Shown piece by piece: positions 6,566-12,862 of a DNA stretch of 12,862 bases (position 1 is the stretch's first letter; each line of letters opens with the position of its first letter). The notes under the pieces were generated by a model. That model made no database searches. It was given only the letters and a program-made list of their open reading frames with translations, and was not told the origin of the DNA. Source of the stretch: Bdellovibrio sp. (GTDB lineage Bacteria > Bdellovibrionota > Bdellovibrionia > Bdellovibrionales > Bdellovibrionaceae); contig JAHRXB010000285.1 of the NCBI GenBank assembly GCA_019104905.1, positions 1 to 12,862 of the forward strand. Direction: 5' to 3'. The translations under genes and the position numbers were made by a program.

Positions 6566-7510
6566 ATGAAGGGCCTAAAAATCTTTACCGCCAATGCCAA
6601 CCCTATTCTGGCTAAAAAGGTGGCCGAAGCTGCCGGTGTGGAGCTCGGTTACTGTGAAGTCAGCAGCTTTGCTGATGGGGAAATCCAAGTCGAAATTCAT
6701 GAAAGCGTTCGTGGGCAACATGTCTTTGTTGTACAAAGCACCTGTCCTCCCGTGAACCAAAACTATATGGAGCTCTTTGTGATGCTCGATGCCCTTCGCC
6801 GGGCCTCAGCCGCCTCCATCACGGCCGTGATTCCCTATTACGGGTATGCCCGTCAGGATCGCAAGGTGGCTCCTCGAGCCCCCATCTCTGCCAAATTGAT
6901 GGCGGACCTGATCACCACTGCCGGAGCGGACCGCGTGGTCTCTGTGGACCTTCATGCCGCTCAAATCCAAGGATTTTTCAATGTCCCCGTGGATCACTTG
7001 TTTGCTATCCCCACCCTGGCCCGCGCCTGGCGTGAAGCCTATGGGCAAGGATCTGAATTTGTCGCAGTGAGTCCAGACGCAGGCGGAGTGGAAAGAACCC
7101 GAGCCTTTGCTAAACGCATTGAAGCCTCTATCGCCATTATCGATAAGCGCCGTTCTGGCCCTAATGAGGCCAAAGCCCTGCATCTGATCGGGGACGTCGC
7201 TGGTAAAACGGCGGTCATCGTCGATGATATGATCGATACGGCTGGAACTCTTACACAAGCAGTTGACAGCCTCTTGAAGAATGGGGCAAAAAGGGTGTTC
7301 GCCGTTGCAACCCACCCGGTTTTATCCGGTCCTGCGATCAGTCGCCTGAAAGAAAGCCCTATTGAAAAAGTATGGGTCACTGACACGATTCCGCTAACTG
7401 AAGCGGCGAAAAATTGTGGAAAAATCGAAGTTATTTCTGTCGCCCCGGTGCTGGCAGAAGCAATTAAACGAATCCACGGAAACGACTCGGTAAGCAGTCT
7501 TTTTGATTAA
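6566..7510 (+). CDS. prs: ribose-phosphate pyrophosphokinase (PRPP synthetase)
   Basis: The 314-aa enzyme makes PRPP from ribose 5-phosphate and ATP, feeding purine, pyrimidine, histidine, tryptophan and NAD synthesis. It is a class I enzyme of normal length. Visible motifs are FADGEIQVEI near the N-terminus, the ATP-binding loop PYYGYARQDRK (90-100), the catalytic SVDLHAAQIQGFF with H130, VSPDAGGVERTRAFAKR, and the PRPP-binding VDDMIDTAGT (219-228). An AGGAG ribosome binding site (6551-6555) lies ten bases before the ATG. A GTG at 6563 directly ahead of it is seven bases from the SD and could be the real start, adding one residue. The order prs-rplY-pth-ychF downstream is conserved in many proteobacteria, which supports the call. 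Confidence 0.97.
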   Translation: MKGLKIFTANANPILAKKVAEAAGVELGYCEVSSFADGEIQVEIHESVRGQHVFVVQSTCPPVNQNYMELFVMLDALRRASAASITAVIPYYGYARQDRKVAPRAPISAKLMADLITTAGADRVVSVDLHAAQIQGFFNVPVDHLFAIPTLARAWREAYGQGSEFVAVSPDAGGVERTRAFAKRIEASIAIIDKRRSGPNEAKALHLIGDVAGKTAVIVDDMIDTAGTLTQAVDSLLKNGAKRVFAVATHPVLSGPAISRLKESPIEKVWVTDTIPLTEAAKNCGKIEVISVAPVLAEAIKRIHGNDSVSSLFD

Positions 7511-7518
7511 AACAAAGC

Positions 7519-7535
7519 CTCCCTCGAAAAGGGAG
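7519..7535 (+). other. hairpin between prs and rplY
   Basis: CTCCCT (7519-7524) pairs with AGGGAG (7530-7535) around a 5-base loop. The following sequence is ATATTATTAAC, not a T-tract, so it is at best a weak terminator or a processing signal that lets transcription pass into rplY. TATTAT at 7537-7542 resembles a -10 box but has no matching -35. Confidence 0.4.
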
Positions 7536-7575
7536 ATATTATTAACATCCTCTATTGGACTAGAAGGAAGAAAAC

Positions 7576-8238
7576 ATGAAAAGCAGAATCGACCTAACAG
7601 TTGAACCTCGCCAAATCGGTAAACACAACAGCCGCGCACTTCGCAACTCTCGCAACGTGCCTGCAGTTATCTACGGAGCTGTTGAGCCTATCAACGTATC
7701 TGTTGGTGAAAAAGAAATCGTAAAATTTAACACTCGCGCTTATGAAAATGCTCTTTTCACTTTGAAAAGCACTGAGAAGAACGCCAACGGTATCGTTGTT
7801 TTGGTCAAACACGTTGACGTTCACCCTCTTTCTCGTCGTCCTCAACACGTTGACTTTTTCGCGTTGGATCTGAAAAAAGCTGTTCGCGTTAACGTTGAAG
7901 TTCGTCTTGAAGGCCGACCTATCGGTCTTTCTGAAGGCGGTTTGTTGAACGTTGTTCTTCGTTCCGTTGAAGTTGAGTGCTTGCCTACAGAAATCCCTGA
8001 GTTCTTCACTGCTGACGTTTCTAACTTGGCCGTAGGTGATGCTCTTCACGTTTCTGACTTGAAAGTGACTGGTTCTGTAAAAATCCTTTCTGGCGCAGAA
8101 CAAACTATCGCGGTTGTTAATGCTCAAGAAGAAGAAGTCGCAGCGGCTCCAGCAGCAGTAGCGGCAGCTCCGGCGGCAGCACCTGCAGCAGCAAAAGCAG
8201 CAGCCCCAGCGGCAGCAAAAGCTCCAGCGAAAAAATAA
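7576..8238 (+). CDS. rplY: 50S ribosomal protein L25, long CTC/TL5 form
   Basis: The 220-aa protein binds 5S rRNA in the large subunit. Residues 1 to about 95 are the L25 beta-barrel domain, opening RIDLTVEPRQIGKHNSRALR with R-x-VPAVIYG. About 100-185 is the TL5/CTC C-terminal domain. From about 187 there is a low-complexity tail of Ala, Pro and Lys ending in PAKK, which is disordered by appearance. A strong ribosome binding site, AAGGAAG (7564-7570), precedes the ATG by five bases. Codon choice (GTT, CTT, CGT, GGT) is that of a highly expressed gene and differs from prs next door. The gap to prs is 65 bases, and a strong terminator follows the gene. Confidence 0.96.
   Translation: MKSRIDLTVEPRQIGKHNSRALRNSRNVPAVIYGAVEPINVSVGEKEIVKFNTRAYENALFTLKSTEKNANGIVVLVKHVDVHPLSRRPQHVDFFALDLKKAVRVNVEVRLEGRPIGLSEGGLLNVVLRSVEVECLPTEIPEFFTADVSNLAVGDALHVSDLKVTGSVKILSGAEQTIAVVNAQEEEVAAAPAAVAAAPAAAPAAAKAAAPAAAKAPAKK
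8134..8238 (+). repeat. GCA/GCN-rich low-complexity 3' end of rplY
   Basis: The last part of rplY is built from GCA, GCG and GCT alanine codons interspersed with CCA/CCG/CCT and AAA. It is repetitive enough to vary in length by slippage in multiples of three. It encodes the Ala/Pro/Lys tail. Confidence 0.7.
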
Positions 8239-8253
8239 TAAATTCGCTTGCGC

Positions 8254-8273
8254 TTCTGAACTTCAATTCAGAA
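8254..8273 (+). other. first of two tandem hairpins after rplY
   Basis: TTCTGAA (8254-8260) pairs perfectly with TTCAGAA (8267-8273) around a 6-base loop. It is followed by ATCTCA, not a T-tract, and lies seven bases ahead of the main terminator. It may protect the rplY 3' end. Confidence 0.45.
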
Positions 8274-8279
8274 AATCTC

Positions 8280-8309
8280 AAAGGCAGCTCACTCGAGCTG
8301 CCTTTGTTC
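8280..8309 (+). terminator. intrinsic terminator after rplY
   Basis: AAAGGCAGCTC (8280-8290) pairs perfectly with GAGCTGCCTTT (8295-8305), eleven base pairs around a 4-base loop, followed by GTTC. The T-tract is short and lies partly in the stem. It sits just before the pth ribosome binding site, so some read-through into pth is likely. Confidence 0.85.
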
Positions 8310-8323
8310 ATTAAGAGGCATCT

Positions 8324-8887
8324 ATGTGGTTGATTGTTGGACTTGGAAATCCTGGCGGAGAATACAAACTCACTCGTCATAACATCGGCTTTATGGCGGT
8401 GGACTATTTTCTTCAAGGCCTCGGAAATCCAACCATAAAAAATCAATTTAAAGCCGAAGTCGCCCAAGTAAAATGGCGTGATCATCAGCTGATTTTTTGC
8501 AAGCCTCAGACCTACATGAACCTCTCGGGAGAGTCCGTCCAGCCCCTCATGGGATTTTATAAAATACCTCTCGATCATCTGATCGTGATTCATGACGATA
8601 TCGACCAGCCCTTCAATCAGATGAAGATTCATAAAAACAGGGGCCATGGCGGCCACAATGGAATCAAGAGTATCTCGGGTCTCATGGGAACACCGGACTA
8701 TATTCGCCTCAAACTCGGCGTAGGACGCCCTGAAAACCCCAACATCCCCGTTGCCGACTACGTCCTGGGTAAATTCACCAAAGAGGAATTCAACCAGATG
8801 CCGGACTTCCTCAACCGAGGCCTTGATGCCGTTGAAAGTATCATCCTCGATGGAGTCCAAAAAGCTTCGACAAAATTCAATACTTAG
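8324..8887 (+). CDS. pth: peptidyl-tRNA hydrolase
   Basis: The 187-aa enzyme cleaves the ester bond of peptidyl-tRNA that falls off the ribosome, recycling tRNA. Pth family residues are all present: N9 in VGLGNPG, the catalytic base H19 in TRHNIGF, N66 in KPQTYMNLSG, D91 in IHDDID, and N112 in GHGGHNG. Length is normal. The SD AAGAGG (8313-8318) lies five bases before the ATG. The gene follows rplY and precedes ychF, the usual neighbourhood. A 47-base gap separates it from ychF, so the three may be partly co-transcribed despite the terminator after rplY. Confidence 0.97.
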   Translation: MWLIVGLGNPGGEYKLTRHNIGFMAVDYFLQGLGNPTIKNQFKAEVAQVKWRDHQLIFCKPQTYMNLSGESVQPLMGFYKIPLDHLIVIHDDIDQPFNQMKIHKNRGHGGHNGIKSISGLMGTPDYIRLKLGVGRPENPNIPVADYVLGKFTKEEFNQMPDFLNRGLDAVESIILDGVQKASTKFNT

Positions 8888-8892
8888 GCTAC

Positions 8893-8904
8893 ATTCCCGG
8901 GAAT
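8893..8904. promoter_or_regulatory. 12-bp perfect palindrome upstream of ychF
   Basis: ATTCCCGGGAAT is a perfect dyad without a spacer, 30 bases before the ychF ATG and six bases after the pth stop. Such a compact dyad suits a dimeric DNA-binding protein more than an RNA hairpin. No regulator is known to me for this site, and no clear promoter could be aligned with it. Confidence 0.35.
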
Positions 8905-8934
8905 AAATATTGATTATTTTCTAAGGGGTTTTTG

Positions 8935-10035
8935 ATGGCACTTCAGGTGGGTATCGTAGGTTTACCGAATGTGGGTAAGAGTACGCTTTTTAATGCTCTG
9001 ACTTCAGCTAAGGCGGAAGCGGCCAATTATCCCTTTTGTACGATTGATCCGAACGTGGGTGTCGTGACTGTTCCGGATCCGCGCATGGATAAAATCACTC
9101 AGTTTATTAAACCTCAGAAAGTGATTCCCACCACCATGGAGTTCGTGGATATCGCGGGGATCGTTAAAGGAGCTTCTCAAGGAGAAGGTCTGGGGAACCA
9201 ATTTCTTTCTCACATCCGTCAAACTGATGCGATCGTTCATGTGGTTCGTTGTTTTGACGATCCAAATATCGTGCACGTTTCTGGCAGCGTGGATCCGATC
9301 CGCGACATCGAAGTTATCAATACCGAGCTTCTTTTGGCGGACTTGGATTCCGTTGATAAAAAATATGCGCGCATCGAAAAGATGGCGAAGAACACCACTG
9401 ATAAAAAATTGAAAATGGAAGCGGAAGTCACAAAGAAAGTGAAAGAAGCTTTGGGTAAAGGTCTTCCTGCCCGCTCGGTTGTTTTGGATGATCTCGAGGC
9501 TCCGTTCTTGCGTGATATGCATCTATTGACCGCGAAGCCGGTGTTGTATGCGATGAACGTGTCTGACACGGATTTCGCGGCTGGTGGAAACGATTGGACG
9601 AAAGCAGTTGAAGCTCGCGCTGCGGAAGAAAACAATAACACTATTTTGATTTGTTCTGCGATGGAGGCTGAGATTTCTCTTCTTCCACCTGAAGAGCGCA
9701 AAGACTTCCTCGATGCGATGGGTGCGGAAGAACCGGGCCTCAATCGTTTGATTCGTGAAGCTTATAAACTTTTGGGCCTTCAGACTTACTTCACGGCGGG
9801 TGAAAAAGAAGTGCGTGCGTGGACGATTCGCGCCGGCACCAAAGCTCCTCAAGCGGCGGGTGTGATCCATACGGATTTCGAAAAAGGTTTCATCCGTGCT
9901 GAAACTTACCACTGCGAAGACTTGTTCTCTTACAAATCCGAACAAGCCGTAAAAGAGGCGGGCAAATACCGTCTTGAAGGAAAAGAATACGTCGTCAAAG
10001 ACGGTGACATTTTGTTCTTTAGATTCAACGTTTAA
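8935..10035 (+). CDS. ychF: redox-regulated ATPase YchF (Obg-like)
   Basis: The 366-aa Obg-family P-loop ATPase prefers ATP over GTP, binds the ribosome and affects stress tolerance. Visible features are the P-loop GLPNVGKST (residues 9-17), the DIAGIVKGASQGEGLGNQFL G3/switch block starting at D72, the altered G4 motif NVSD (208-211) in place of NKxD, a central helical region about 125-180, and the C-terminal TGS domain starting near 282 (LQTYFTAGEKEVRAWTI). The ATG at 8935 is chosen over an adjacent TTG at 8932 because family members begin MALQ-GIVGLPN, and AAGGGG (8923-8928) is correctly spaced. Codon use is strongly biased, as in rplY. A terminator follows directly. Confidence 0.97.
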   Translation: MALQVGIVGLPNVGKSTLFNALTSAKAEAANYPFCTIDPNVGVVTVPDPRMDKITQFIKPQKVIPTTMEFVDIAGIVKGASQGEGLGNQFLSHIRQTDAIVHVVRCFDDPNIVHVSGSVDPIRDIEVINTELLLADLDSVDKKYARIEKMAKNTTDKKLKMEAEVTKKVKEALGKGLPARSVVLDDLEAPFLRDMHLLTAKPVLYAMNVSDTDFAAGGNDWTKAVEARAAEENNNTILICSAMEAEISLLPPEERKDFLDAMGAEEPGLNRLIREAYKLLGLQTYFTAGEKEVRAWTIRAGTKAPQAAGVIHTDFEKGFIRAETYHCEDLFSYKSEQAVKEAGKYRLEGKEYVVKDGDILFFRFNV

Positions 10036-10039
10036 GGAG

Positions 10040-10066
10040 AAGGGAGCCTCAAGCTCCCTTTTTAAT
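10040..10066 (+). terminator. intrinsic terminator after ychF
   Basis: AAGGGAGC (10040-10047) pairs with GCTCCCTT (10053-10060) around a 5-base loop, followed by TTTAATTTT. It begins five bases after the ychF stop, and the T-rich tail ends at the next gene's ATG. Confidence 0.88.
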
Positions 10067-10069
10067 TTT

Positions 10070-11536
10070 ATGAATGAGTTGTTAAAACTTTCCGGTCTTG
10101 AACTTGCGGCAAAAATCTCGAAGAAAGAAATTTCCCCCAGCGAGGTTCTGGAGGCTCATATTGAGCGCATTGAACAGGTCAATCCCTCCCTCAATGCCAT
10201 GGTCGAAGACGACTTCGTCCGTGCCAGAAAATTGGCGCAAGAACAAACCGAACAACTCGCCAAAGACAACTCGACTCTTCCTCCCCTCTTCGGTGTTCCC
10301 TTTACCGTCAAAGAAATGTTTGCTTATGACGGCATGAAAAGAACCGGAGGCAGCATTCATCACAAAAATGACGTGATGACTTGGGATGCGACCGTGGTCG
10401 CGCGAATGAAAAAGGCGGGCGCCATCCCCATGGGAACGACCAATGTTCCTGAACTGGGTTTTTGGTTTGAATCTTTCAACCCCGTCTATGGGCGCACCAA
10501 CAATCCTTACAACTTGGGCCGCACCTGCGGTGGCAGCAGCGGCGGCGAAGGGGCCCTCCTGGGAGCCGGAGCGACTCCCATGGGATTAGGAAGCGACATC
10601 GGAGGCAGCATCCGTATGCCAGCCTTTTTTTGCGGCGTCTTTGGTCACAAGCCTTCCCGTTATCTTTTACCTCTCACCGGTCATTTTCCCTACGCCCAAG
10701 AAGAATTCAAAAACCTGAAAGGTGTCAAATATCCGTATACGTCCATGGGACCGATGGCCCGCAAAGCCACAGACCTTTACCCAATGCTGAAGATTTTGAT
10801 GGGCGCTGATGGTTACGATCAAGAGACTCTTCAGAATCCTCAACTCGACGACCTCATCCAAGAATGGGCCGGGCGCAAAGTTCTGATCTGCCCGTCACCT
10901 ATTTTTCACCGGGCCCGTCAAACCGATGACGAGATGGCGCAAGTGGTGCGTAACTGCGGAAAACTTTTTGAGGAACTCGGCGCCCATGTTGAAGAACTGG
11001 ATCCTCGCTTTTTTGTCAGAGGCACTGAACTTTGGTTTGCCGCTTTGAAGGTTTCTAAAAATAAAAATCTCTATGAAACTTTGATGGGGCCCACCCAGCA
11101 CCTTTCTATCGGCAAGGAACTGCTCAAGGTGGCTTTGGGCAAAGGGGATTACATCCTTCCCAACCTGATCGTTTCATTGGGAGAGATTTTTGATAACGGC
11201 AAAACCGACTTCAGCGAAGAGATGCTGGCTTTACAAAAAATGAAAGCGGACCTTGATGAAAAACTGGGGGAAGAAGGCATTTTGATTTTGCCTCCGCATC
11301 CGCGTGTGGCTCCCAAACACCGTGCTCCGATTTGGTCGCCGTTTGACTTTATCTATGCCGGTTTTTTCACGACCACAGGGCACCCCGCGACAGTGGCCCC
11401 CATGGGGATGAATTCCGACGGTCTTCCTTTGGGAGTTCAAATCGTGGCTCGTCATATGAAAGACCATCTGACGATCTCCTGTGCTGAGTTCCTAGAGACC
11501 ACTTTTGGTGGCTGGCAAGCGCCTACAAATCTCTAG
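10070..11536 (+). CDS. amidase-signature hydrolase, FAAH-like
   Basis: This 488-aa serine amidase has the Ser-cisSer-Lys triad: K81 in PFTVKEMF, S156 in CGGSSGGEG and nucleophile S180 in SDIGGSIRMPA. The GGSSGGEG form, with Glu after the glycines, and the DIGGSIR motif are closer to fatty-acid-amide-hydrolase-like members than to GatA. No gatB/gatC genes adjoin it. The substrate cannot be fixed; a fatty acid amide or other small amide is plausible. There is no signal peptide, so it acts in the cytoplasm or at the inner face of the membrane. The frame is open back to 9974 inside ychF, but conserved sequence begins after the ATG at 10070. That ATG directly follows the ychF terminator and has no SD, so expression may be leaderless, weak or by read-through. 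Confidence 0.88.
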   Translation: MNELLKLSGLELAAKISKKEISPSEVLEAHIERIEQVNPSLNAMVEDDFVRARKLAQEQTEQLAKDNSTLPPLFGVPFTVKEMFAYDGMKRTGGSIHHKNDVMTWDATVVARMKKAGAIPMGTTNVPELGFWFESFNPVYGRTNNPYNLGRTCGGSSGGEGALLGAGATPMGLGSDIGGSIRMPAFFCGVFGHKPSRYLLPLTGHFPYAQEEFKNLKGVKYPYTSMGPMARKATDLYPMLKILMGADGYDQETLQNPQLDDLIQEWAGRKVLICPSPIFHRARQTDDEMAQVVRNCGKLFEELGAHVEELDPRFFVRGTELWFAALKVSKNKNLYETLMGPTQHLSIGKELLKVALGKGDYILPNLIVSLGEIFDNGKTDFSEEMLALQKMKADLDEKLGEEGILILPPHPRVAPKHRAPIWSPFDFIYAGFFTTTGHPATVAPMGMNSDGLPLGVQIVARHMKDHLTISCAEFLETTFGGWQAPTNL

Positions 11537-11559
11537 TTTAGTTTGGTATTCAAATTGCT

Positions 11560-11600
11560 AACTCCTTAAATCACGGATTTTCCCTACAATTTAAGGAGTT
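11560..11600 (+). promoter_or_regulatory. 12-bp inverted repeat masking the ribosome binding site
   Basis: AACTCCTTAAAT (11560-11571) is the exact reverse complement of ATTTAAGGAGTT (11589-11600), with a 17-base loop. The right arm contains the whole SD (TAAGGAG) of the next gene, whose ATG is at 11604. In mRNA this would hide the SD, so it may be a translational switch such as a thermometer. It also resembles a terminator for the upstream amidase because TTTTC follows, but the loop is long and the stem AU-rich. Confidence 0.6.
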
Positions 11601-11603
11601 TTC

Positions 11604-12068
11604 ATGCGCTTTTTTATAGGACTGGCTATTTTGTTTACAGGTCTTCACAGCTTGGCCTATGTGGGGATGGATGAGTGCTGGGACGTTAATAATCGGCCCG
11701 TGAGAATCCAACAAACCATGGCTCTTCGCCAAGCTGCAGAAAGCACCATCGTCAATGGCCTGCCGACCATTCTTCTTCACCCGCAAATGATGGGACAATA
11801 TCCTCAAGACGTGCAGCAGTTCATCGTGGCCCATGAGTGTTCCCACCATCGCCAAGGCCATGTTGTGAGCCATCACTATGGCAACACCCTGCCACTGACA
11901 TCTGAGTTTGATGCCGACTGTATGGCCGTGCGAACAATGAAAGATCTAGGACTTTTAAACGGATACGTTTTACAGAACATTCAAAGATTTCTAAATTCAC
12001 TCTCAGCTGATGCTACTCACCCCGCCGGGCACCACCGGGCTCAGTATGCAAGACAGTGTGCTCAATAG
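11604..12068 (+). CDS. small secreted M48-like putative zinc metallopeptidase
   Basis: The 154-aa protein starts with a signal peptide (MRFFIGLAILFTGLHSLA, mature from about YVGMDEC) and is probably periplasmic or secreted. It holds a HExxH zinc motif, AHECSHH (H77, E78, H81), followed by SEFDADCMA (100-108), the ExxAD-type third ligand E101 of gluzincins. Near the C-terminus, THPAGHHRAQYA resembles the THP-x-x-x-R tail of M48 family peptidases. It is much shorter than HtpX or BepA and has no membrane segment beyond the signal peptide, so it is a minimal version. Five cysteines in the mature part may form disulfides. The SD AAGGAG (11593-11598) is five bases from the ATG but lies in an inverted repeat. 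The stop is ten bases from the convergent permease stop. Protease activity is inferred from motifs only. Confidence 0.7.
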   Translation: MRFFIGLAILFTGLHSLAYVGMDECWDVNNRPVRIQQTMALRQAAESTIVNGLPTILLHPQMMGQYPQDVQQFIVAHECSHHRQGHVVSHHYGNTLPLTSEFDADCMAVRTMKDLGLLNGYVLQNIQRFLNSLSADATHPAGHHRAQYARQCAQ

Positions 12069-12078
12069 TTTTTAAGCA

Positions 12079-12862
12079 CTACATTCTCAGTTTTGCTTTC
12101 ACATGATCTAACACGATGTGAAAGCTCCACACCGTTAAAAAAAGAATCAATGAAGGAAATAGAATCAAATGTGGAAAGCTTGAAAGGGTTTTCCATCCTT
12201 CGCGAACCAAAATCCCCCAACTGGTGTAAGGGGGATGAATCCCCAGTCCCACAAAACTCATGAAACTTTCATACAAAATATTGGTAGGAATCTGCATCGC
12301 CATCAAAATCAATAACGTGCCCAACATATTGGGAAGGATATGGCGAAGCATGATGTGAACTCGCGTTCCCCCCAAGGCGACGGCGGCTTCCACAAAAGGC
12401 TTCCTTCTGATTTCAAGCACCATTCCCCGAGTCACTCGCGCCAAACTCATCCAGTGAGTCGCCGATATTCCAAAACACAAACTGACCAATGCCTTGGTAA
12501 AGACATCTTCGAAAGGTAAAACCAACTGCAAAGACATACACAAGATGGACACCAAAATAAAACTGGGAATCGCCATAAGAATATCGCAGAGCCTCATTAA
12601 CACTCGATCCGTCACTCCCTCAAACCATCCCGCTAAAGCTCCATAGGTAAAACCGAAAAGAAAAGACAAGATCGAGCAGAGCAGTCCCACGGATAAAGAA
12701 ATCCGCCCGCCCAGAAGCACGCGAGTAAAAATATCGCGCCCTAAAGAGTCCGCTCCGAACCAGTGTTCTTTTCCGGGAGGCATCAAGATGGATTCCACAT
12801 TCTGCTCCAGCCCCGTCCCCCATCCCAACCAGGGATAAAATACGATGCCGACGAACAATACC
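12079..12862 (-). CDS. ABC peptide transporter permease, OppC/DppC type (5' end cut off)
   Basis: This partial inner-membrane permease of an oligopeptide/dipeptide import system runs off the right edge; 261 residues are visible, with roughly 30-40 N-terminal residues missing. The frame is open to the edge, and a TTG at 12858 is probably internal. Visible parts are the end of the first hydrophobic segment, a periplasmic stretch with HWFGADSLGRDIFTRVLLGGR, diagnostic of the OppC/DppC group, several hydrophobic helices, and the cytoplasmic EAA loop EAAVALGGTRVHIMLRHILP that contacts the ATPase. The C-terminus ends WSFHIVLDHVKAKLRM; the usual OppC ending is GDGLRDALDP-R, so the final segment is divergent. 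Partner genes would lie to the right. It converges with the small peptidase gene with only ten bases between stops. Confidence 0.9.
   Translation of the reverse strand, partial: VLFVGIVFYPWLGWGTGLEQNVESILMPPGKEHWFGADSLGRDIFTRVLLGGRISLSVGLLCSILSFLFGFTYGALAGWFEGVTDRVLMRLCDILMAIPSFILVSILCMSLQLVLPFEDVFTKALVSLCFGISATHWMSLARVTRGMVLEIRRKPFVEAAVALGGTRVHIMLRHILPNMLGTLLILMAMQIPTNILYESFMSFVGLGIHPPYTSWGILVREGWKTLSSFPHLILFPSLILFLTVWSFHIVLDHVKAKLRM

Noticed and set aside
8117..8860. 247-codon minus-strand frame across rplY and pth
   Set aside because: It is antisense to two certain genes. Its leucine-rich end is just the reverse of the GCN repeat in rplY, and it resembles no known protein.
8932..8934. TTG as start of ychF
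   Set aside because: The adjacent ATG at 8935 gives the family N-terminus MALQ and has correct SD spacing.
9974..10069. N-terminal extension of the FAAH-like amidase into ychF
   Set aside because: These 32 residues are a frame-shifted reading of ychF and the terminator; amidase family sequence starts after the ATG at 10070.

Overview
The window looks like a chromosomal segment of a predatory bacterium of the Bdellovibrio group (Bdellovibrionota). The base composition is balanced, near 50% GC by eye. The first gene is a long secreted fibre protein of the kind abundant in Bdellovibrio: signal peptide, a conserved 'YQGRILKSDGTPLE' head, phage-tail-fibre-like shaft repeats and a variable tip. 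Species cannot be named from the sequence alone.

Layout. 1-396 has no credible protein gene. It holds a strong minus-strand intrinsic terminator (24-66) and an extended -10 motif (209-217) that together frame a candidate small RNA of about 180 nt, plus an imperfect direct repeat (340-389) just ahead of the fibre gene. 397-3363 is the 988-aa fibre/adhesin. 3448-5660 is a same-strand run: secreted zinc amidase (peptidoglycan hydrolase), RNase PH (rph) and XTP/dITP pyrophosphatase (rdgB), closed by a clear terminator. 5699-6376 (minus) is a small secreted protein of unknown function, divergent from prs. 6566-10035 is the widely conserved housekeeping run prs - rplY (L25/CTC) - pth - ychF, with strong terminators after rplY and ychF. 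10070-11536 is an amidase-signature (FAAH-like) hydrolase. 11604-12068 is a tiny secreted M48-like putative zinc peptidase whose ribosome binding site lies inside a perfect 12-bp inverted repeat. 12079 to the right edge (minus) is the C-terminal most of an OppC/DppC-type ABC peptide permease, cut by the window end.

How the genes fit together. Most of the window is core metabolism: PRPP synthesis, ribosome and peptidyl-tRNA quality control, tRNA 3' maturation and nucleotide-pool cleaning. The flanks carry envelope and extracellular functions that suit a predator: a surface fibre, a peptidoglycan amidase, a secreted peptidase-like protein and a peptide importer. No insertion sequences, tRNAs, rRNAs or CRISPR arrays were seen. 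The most interesting unexplained signals are the candidate minus-strand small RNA at 24-203, the SD-sequestering hairpin at 11560-11600, and the novel tip architecture of the fibre protein.
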